Assembly: GCA_036394315.1 (NCBI GenBank)
Contig: DASWFI010000010.1
Span: forward strand, 1-46,510
Length of the DNA: 46,510 nt
Reading direction: 5' to 3'
DNA from: DASWFI01 sp036394315
GTDB lineage: Bacteria; Patescibacteriota; Doudnabacteria; UBA920; O2-02-FULL-48-8
Under the pieces are notes generated by a model. It saw only the letters and a list, made by a program, of their open reading frames with translations, was not told the origin of the DNA and searched no databases. Of the stretch, positions 43,406-46,510 are shown piece after piece; the stretch's first letter is position 1, and each line of letters begins with the position of its first letter. Position numbers and translations under genes: made by a program.

Positions 43406-44020
43406 TTATCCCTGTTTCGATCCCGAGCTGTAGTAGTCAATATTTCGAGGCTCAAGATTCAAGGCTTGATTAGCCTCGCTTGCAACAAAATCACCACGTT
43501 TCATTGTGATGGTACGAGGCCTCTGCTTTCTTCTGTAAGTTTTTGCAAGATTTAACAACGCCATTACAGCTTGCCCCCGTTGGATGGTCTGACCATCCAC
43601 CGTCATGCTCACACGCAATGCCCATTGTGCAGCTTGGCGCTCTAGAATATCTGCTGCACTACGATAGACATCATATATCTTTCCAGTGATAAAAACTGGA
43701 GGAAACTCATTTACAGCAAACTGAAAATGTCCTGCTATCGGCTCTACAAATGATGGTGTGATAGCTACTGTCAAGTATTGCTTCAAAACATAGTCCGTTT
43801 CCCATCCTCCATATTCACTGAAGTAGTCCAAGTACTGAATTGTACTTCCTGAAAACGTTGGCTTCTCAGTTAAATGACCGTTGTATACATCTATACGCCC
43901 CTCGTCTAATACATCCTGGATTTGATTATCAGACCACACTTGCCCACTGCCAGCAGGCAAGTTGTCGTTGGTCAAATCCCGTATTCTTGAAATGAGAGCA
44001 GCCATAGATGCACGTGCCAT
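43406..44020 (-). CDS. Head-tail connector (adaptor) protein
   Basis: The 204-residue protein begins with MAALISRIRDLTNDNL and WSDNQIQDVLDEGRIDVY, the helical start of head-completion adaptors, and has ILERQAAQWALRVSMTVDG. The position after the capsid genes supports an adaptor binding the portal. The start ATG 44020 has only a weak GTGAG upstream. Confidence 0.7.
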   Translation of the reverse strand: MARASMAALISRIRDLTNDNLPAGSGQVWSDNQIQDVLDEGRIDVYNGHLTEKPTFSGSTIQYLDYFSEYGGWETDYVLKQYLTVAITPSFVEPIAGHFQFAVNEFPPVFITGKIYDVYRSAADILERQAAQWALRVSMTVDGQTIQRGQAVMALLNLAKTYRRKQRPRTITMKRGDFVASEANQALNLEPRNIDYYSSGSKQG

Positions 44021-44040
44021 ACTTACTCACTTTACGTTCA

Positions 44041-44436
44041 CTAGGGACGACCAACTACCAATGCACCACTATATGTAGTGGTAGGAGTAGTTGGTGATCC
44101 AGAAAGAGTTGCTGACAAACGGATTTGAGTTCCATTAACAACACTAGTAGGTGAAATACTAAATGGAATAAAGATTTCACCACTTTGAGCAGAAGCAGTG
44201 AGCGTGATGGGAGGAGCAACAAAATCGACATTCCATGTAGTAGGGACTCCATCATAGCATACGTCTATGCTGAAGGTCCATACTCCACTTCCTGATGCCT
44301 GTTGTGTTGCTGAATAAATCACACGTGCTACAAGTCCCCTACGTGGTGTACCACCAGGAAGAATAATCGCTGCACCATTAAATGTAGCCGTTTTAGTCAC
44401 ACTTGCTTGTAAAATTAGGTTGGAATCTTGTGGCAT
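44041..44436 (-). CDS. Beta-rich capsid accessory protein
   Basis: The 131-residue protein is almost all beta (ILQASVTKTATFNGAAIIL, GVWTFSIDVCYDGVPTTW, GTQIRLSATLSGSP). It starts at ATG 44436 after AAAGGA. A capsid decoration protein is the likely role given the place behind the major capsid gene. No family is recognised. Confidence 0.55.
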   Translation of the reverse strand: MPQDSNLILQASVTKTATFNGAAIILPGGTPRRGLVARVIYSATQQASGSGVWTFSIDVCYDGVPTTWNVDFVAPPITLTASAQSGEIFIPFSISPTSVVNGTQIRLSATLSGSPTTPTTTYSGALVVGRP

Positions 44437-44454
44437 AATCGTTTCCTTTCTGGG

Positions 44455-44847
44455 CTACCCTTTGCCCTTAATTGAGAGGGTAGTCGTTAAACTACACCCA
44501 GAAGAAACCACTAAATCAACTTGGATCTGATCTCCAAATGAAACATTTGTAGGAAGCCCCGCTCCCACATTTATTGAAAAAGTATCTGCTGGTGAAAAGT
44601 TATGAGTCCCTATTCCAAGAGTAGTCTCATCCAATTCTAATATTCCCTTGAGGAAATAGAGATTGCCATCAGCACCAATTCTACTAAGATTAAAACTAAC
44701 ACTATCATTAACAGCTACAAAAACTACTTGAGTAACAGACATATCTATCGCTAACTCATACAAATCTCCAACATCAAGAGAACTAGATGAATAAGATGAT
44801 ACAACCGACAGGGATGTATTCAAAACTGTACGTGTATCTGATTTCAT
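44455..44847 (-). CDS. Beta-rich capsid accessory protein
   Basis: The 130-residue protein (LYELAIDMSVTQVVFVAV, LYFLKGILELDETTLGIG, FGDQIQVDLVVSSG) is similar in size and composition to its neighbour, perhaps a duplicate. It follows the capsid gene by four bases and is probably a head decoration or spike protein. Confidence 0.55.
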   Translation of the reverse strand: MKSDTRTVLNTSLSVVSSYSSSSLDVGDLYELAIDMSVTQVVFVAVNDSVSFNLSRIGADGNLYFLKGILELDETTLGIGTHNFSPADTFSINVGAGLPTNVSFGDQIQVDLVVSSGCSLTTTLSIKGKG

Positions 44848-44851
44848 ATGC

Positions 44852-45877
44852 CTACCCTAAGTTCAAACCATACAATCTTGCTAAACTACGTGTACTATTA
44901 TTCATCATACCTACAGCCCATGAAATGCTGGTTCTATAGATTACATCGTTATTCAATAATCCAAGATCACGAGCATTTATTTCGCTAAACTGCCATGCAT
45001 GCATGTGGTCTGCGCTTGTGTTTACAGCATAAATACTGGTGTAGGTAGTACCTCCAGTATTTCCGTTCACATCCTCATTCTTAGGAATTATTCTGGTAAC
45101 CTGATCTGCTTTATAGCCAGGATCACGAATAGTGGCATTTTTGTACATTTCAATACTGCGATCAAACATATCTTTCGATACATCAAAACCACCACTAGTA
45201 CCCAATGCTCTAATCGCAAAATTAACACGACGCCTTGCTACTTCATTCATGTAAAGAACAACACCTGTACCCGTTGGAGAGTCTACTGACCACAAAAGCT
45301 GGTCAAGGAATTCAATGAGGATGTTGCCATTGGAGATAGTAGCAGCAGTGGTAAGAGCTGCTTGCGAAATGTCTAAGCCTGAAGTACCGGCCTTGATACT
45401 GTTCTCAGGACGTACACCAAAGATCCCGCCATTGTTTATCCTAAACTTAATACCTACTGGAGCGTTGGCATTTCCTGCAATATGATCGTTGTTAAAAAAC
45501 TTATCGTTCATATCATAGGTATATGCCTTCATGTACGCTTCTGTTTGTGTTGCACGCGGATCTTGAATACTGTTGACATCTTCAACGTAGAGCTTATCTA
45601 CATCGATATAGTTTCTGATGACATACACTTGCTCTGCATACGGGGTCGGCGTACCACGTGTGGTCACGCCTTCAGAGTTGAGTGCAGACCAATTGACGCT
45701 TGGAAGATTGCCTTCGAACCTGACACCATTGGCTATCATGGTTGCCTGTGTCAAAATAGGCATATCTTGAAGGACGTTACCCGATTCTATGAGGGAGTAC
45801 GTAATTGCACGTACCATCGGAGAGTTGGAATTAAGAGCGTAGTCCGCTAGACTATACGCATTGGAATCAATTGCCAT
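44852..45877 (-). CDS. Major capsid protein (HK97-like, inferred)
   Basis: From ATG 45877 this 341-residue protein begins MAIDSNAYSLADYALNS. It contains QAYE-like and capsid-type segments such as YVIRNYIDVDKLYVEDVN, VLYMNEVARRRVNFAIRALG and a C-terminal domain ending NSTRSLARLYGLNLG. Its size and its place behind a coiled-coil scaffold fit a major capsid protein. An in-frame start at 45967 would add 30 residues encoded over a hairpin, so ATG 45877, whose Shine-Dalgarno GGGAGC lies in that hairpin, is preferred. Confidence 0.75.
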   Translation of the reverse strand: MAIDSNAYSLADYALNSNSPMVRAITYSLIESGNVLQDMPILTQATMIANGVRFEGNLPSVNWSALNSEGVTTRGTPTPYAEQVYVIRNYIDVDKLYVEDVNSIQDPRATQTEAYMKAYTYDMNDKFFNNDHIAGNANAPVGIKFRINNGGIFGVRPENSIKAGTSGLDISQAALTTAATISNGNILIEFLDQLLWSVDSPTGTGVVLYMNEVARRRVNFAIRALGTSGGFDVSKDMFDRSIEMYKNATIRDPGYKADQVTRIIPKNEDVNGNTGGTTYTSIYAVNTSADHMHAWQFSEINARDLGLLNNDVIYRTSISWAVGMMNNSTRSLARLYGLNLG

Positions 45878-45879
45878 AG

Positions 45880-45923
45880 AAAAAGGCTCCCATTTACTTT
45901 CAAGTAAAAATGCTTCTGGGAGC
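45880..45923 (-). terminator. Terminator-like hairpin holding the capsid Shine-Dalgarno
   Basis: GCTCCCA/TGGGAGC (45886-45892 with 45917-45923) and an inner TTTACTT/AAGTAAA stem form a strong hairpin. On the minus strand it is followed directly by five T. The GGGAGC of the 3' arm is also the capsid Shine-Dalgarno, so the hairpin could reduce readthrough and mask the start. Confidence 0.55.
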
Positions 45924-45997
45924 ATCGCGCTACCTGAAGTTAATGAGTGCCTATCGCAGGCTTTCATTCATACCCGTCGCAGGTATTTATGAAGAAA

Positions 45998-46510
45998 CTA
46001 TGTGGATCTTGGTCGAGGCCCGTACGCCTCGTTAAACGTTATTTTTCTACCTGACTGAAGTGTGTTCGGTGCTGAGATACTTGAGCGACCTGGATTCATG
46101 GCAGGCGTGCTAGGCGGTCTCTGATTATTAGCAGTTTGAGCAGGTGTTGTTTGCTCGGGTGGCAATTCTTCCTTGGGTTTCAGCAAAAATGGATTGGACT
46201 TAGCTAAATCCTCCAACGCTTTCAGTAGATTCGTCGGGAGTCCATTTTCGTCATACTCAAGCTCAATCACCTTTGCAACAATCTCAGGATTGATAAAATC
46301 CATCGATTTTGCTGCTAACTTTACCTCTGCCATCACAAGTTGCTGTCTCAACTGCTGAACTTGTGCCTCAACTGCTGCTTTCTCTGCTGTCGCTCGTTCA
46401 ACATCTTTCTTTGATTTTTCAATCTCTGAAAGCGTTGCCTCACTAGCTACTCTCTCTTTTTCTTTGTATGCTGCTAATTCTTTCTCAGCAGCCGTGAGAG
46501 ATTTGCCATG
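45998..46510 (-). CDS. Capsid scaffold protein (partial, cut by window edge)
   Basis: The reading frame is open from the right edge of the window and ends at 45998, giving 170 residues with no start codon visible. The visible part starts with a coiled coil (AAEKELAAYKEKERVASEA, EKSKKDVERATAEKAAVEA), then a helical region with EYDENGLPTNLLKALEDL and a Pro/Thr/Ser tail. Coiled coil plus position before the major capsid gene fit a scaffold protein. Confidence 0.75.
   Translation of the reverse strand, partial: HGKSLTAAEKELAAYKEKERVASEATLSEIEKSKKDVERATAEKAAVEAQVQQLRQQLVMAEVKLAAKSMDFINPEIVAKVIELEYDENGLPTNLLKALEDLAKSNPFLLKPKEELPPEQTTPAQTANNQRPPSTPAMNPGRSSISAPNTLQSGRKITFNEAYGPRPRST

Noticed and set aside
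1..46510. CRISPR arrays, tRNA or rRNA genes, integrase and terminase genes
   Set aside because: I looked for regular spaced repeats, clover-leaf type sequences and the protein motifs of these enzymes and found none; the window may simply not reach the terminase genes.

Overview
The window looks like a large part of a tailed double-stranded DNA phage or prophage with a long non-contractile-type tail (siphovirus-like). The capsid, connector and tail genes run in the standard order on the minus strand. The host cannot be named from this sequence. Shine-Dalgarno sites of the AAAGGAG type, sigma70-like promoters (TTGACA, 17 bases, TATAAT), LL-H-type holins and a secreted lipoprotein fit a monoderm bacterium. 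A Ktedonobacteria/Chloroflexi host is only a guess. No integrase, terminase or portal gene is visible; the head module continues past the right edge.

Region 1 (1-5.3 kb) is an accessory and immunity region, mostly on the minus strand. It holds two paralogous HNH endonucleases built from 16-17 residue repeats, two small helix-turn-helix (HTH) genes (one followed by a frame-shifted tail), a DUF4352-type lipoprotein, a ribbon-helix-helix repressor coupled to a DinD-type antirepressor, and an XRE repressor facing the first rightward promoter.

Region 2 (5.3-9.5 kb, plus) is an early operon of very small proteins: a SWIM-type zinc protein, several zinc-ribbon proteins, an excisionase-like HTH, a run of one- or two-helix membrane peptides and a lytic transglycosylase. 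One gene here (6008-6210) appears frameshifted.

Region 3 (9.5-24 kb, mainly plus) is DNA metabolism. It has RusA, a PP-loop (PAPS reductase-like) protein whose end is displaced by a run of ten G, an SNF2-type helicase fused to an adenine methylase, a multi-HTH regulator, a DnaG-like primase, a gp32-like ssDNA-binding protein, a Cas4/RecB-like nuclease and a phage CsrA. Three minus-strand units interrupt it: a second ribbon-helix-helix plus BRO antirepressor pair, an isolated gene under a near-consensus promoter, and an SF2 helicase with a small HTH gene. Two plus operons start from nearly identical promoters followed by a 5' stem-loop, and a palindromic operator-like motif (CAATACTATTG) overlaps the promoters.

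Region 4 (24-46.5 kb, minus, read right to left) is the late operon: scaffold (cut by the edge), major capsid, two beta-rich accessory proteins, connector and stopper proteins, tail terminator, two tail-tube-like proteins, tail chaperones, tape measure, a 1751-residue tail-tip protein with DUF2341/LamG domains, fibre or glycosidase proteins, then lysis genes (TIM-barrel endolysin, LL-H holins, DUF1003 protein), an Acb2/Tad1-like small protein and a papain-like peptidase. A decayed duplicate of a tail gene lies at 29.1-29.3 kb.

Across the window a short palindrome (core CCCCTTGCAAGGGG) recurs at least thirteen times, seven times inside genes, where it usually reads as Pro-Leu-Gln-Gly. Together with the phage CsrA, the Acb2-like protein, the poly-G frameshift and the paired promoter/leader elements it is the most interesting content.
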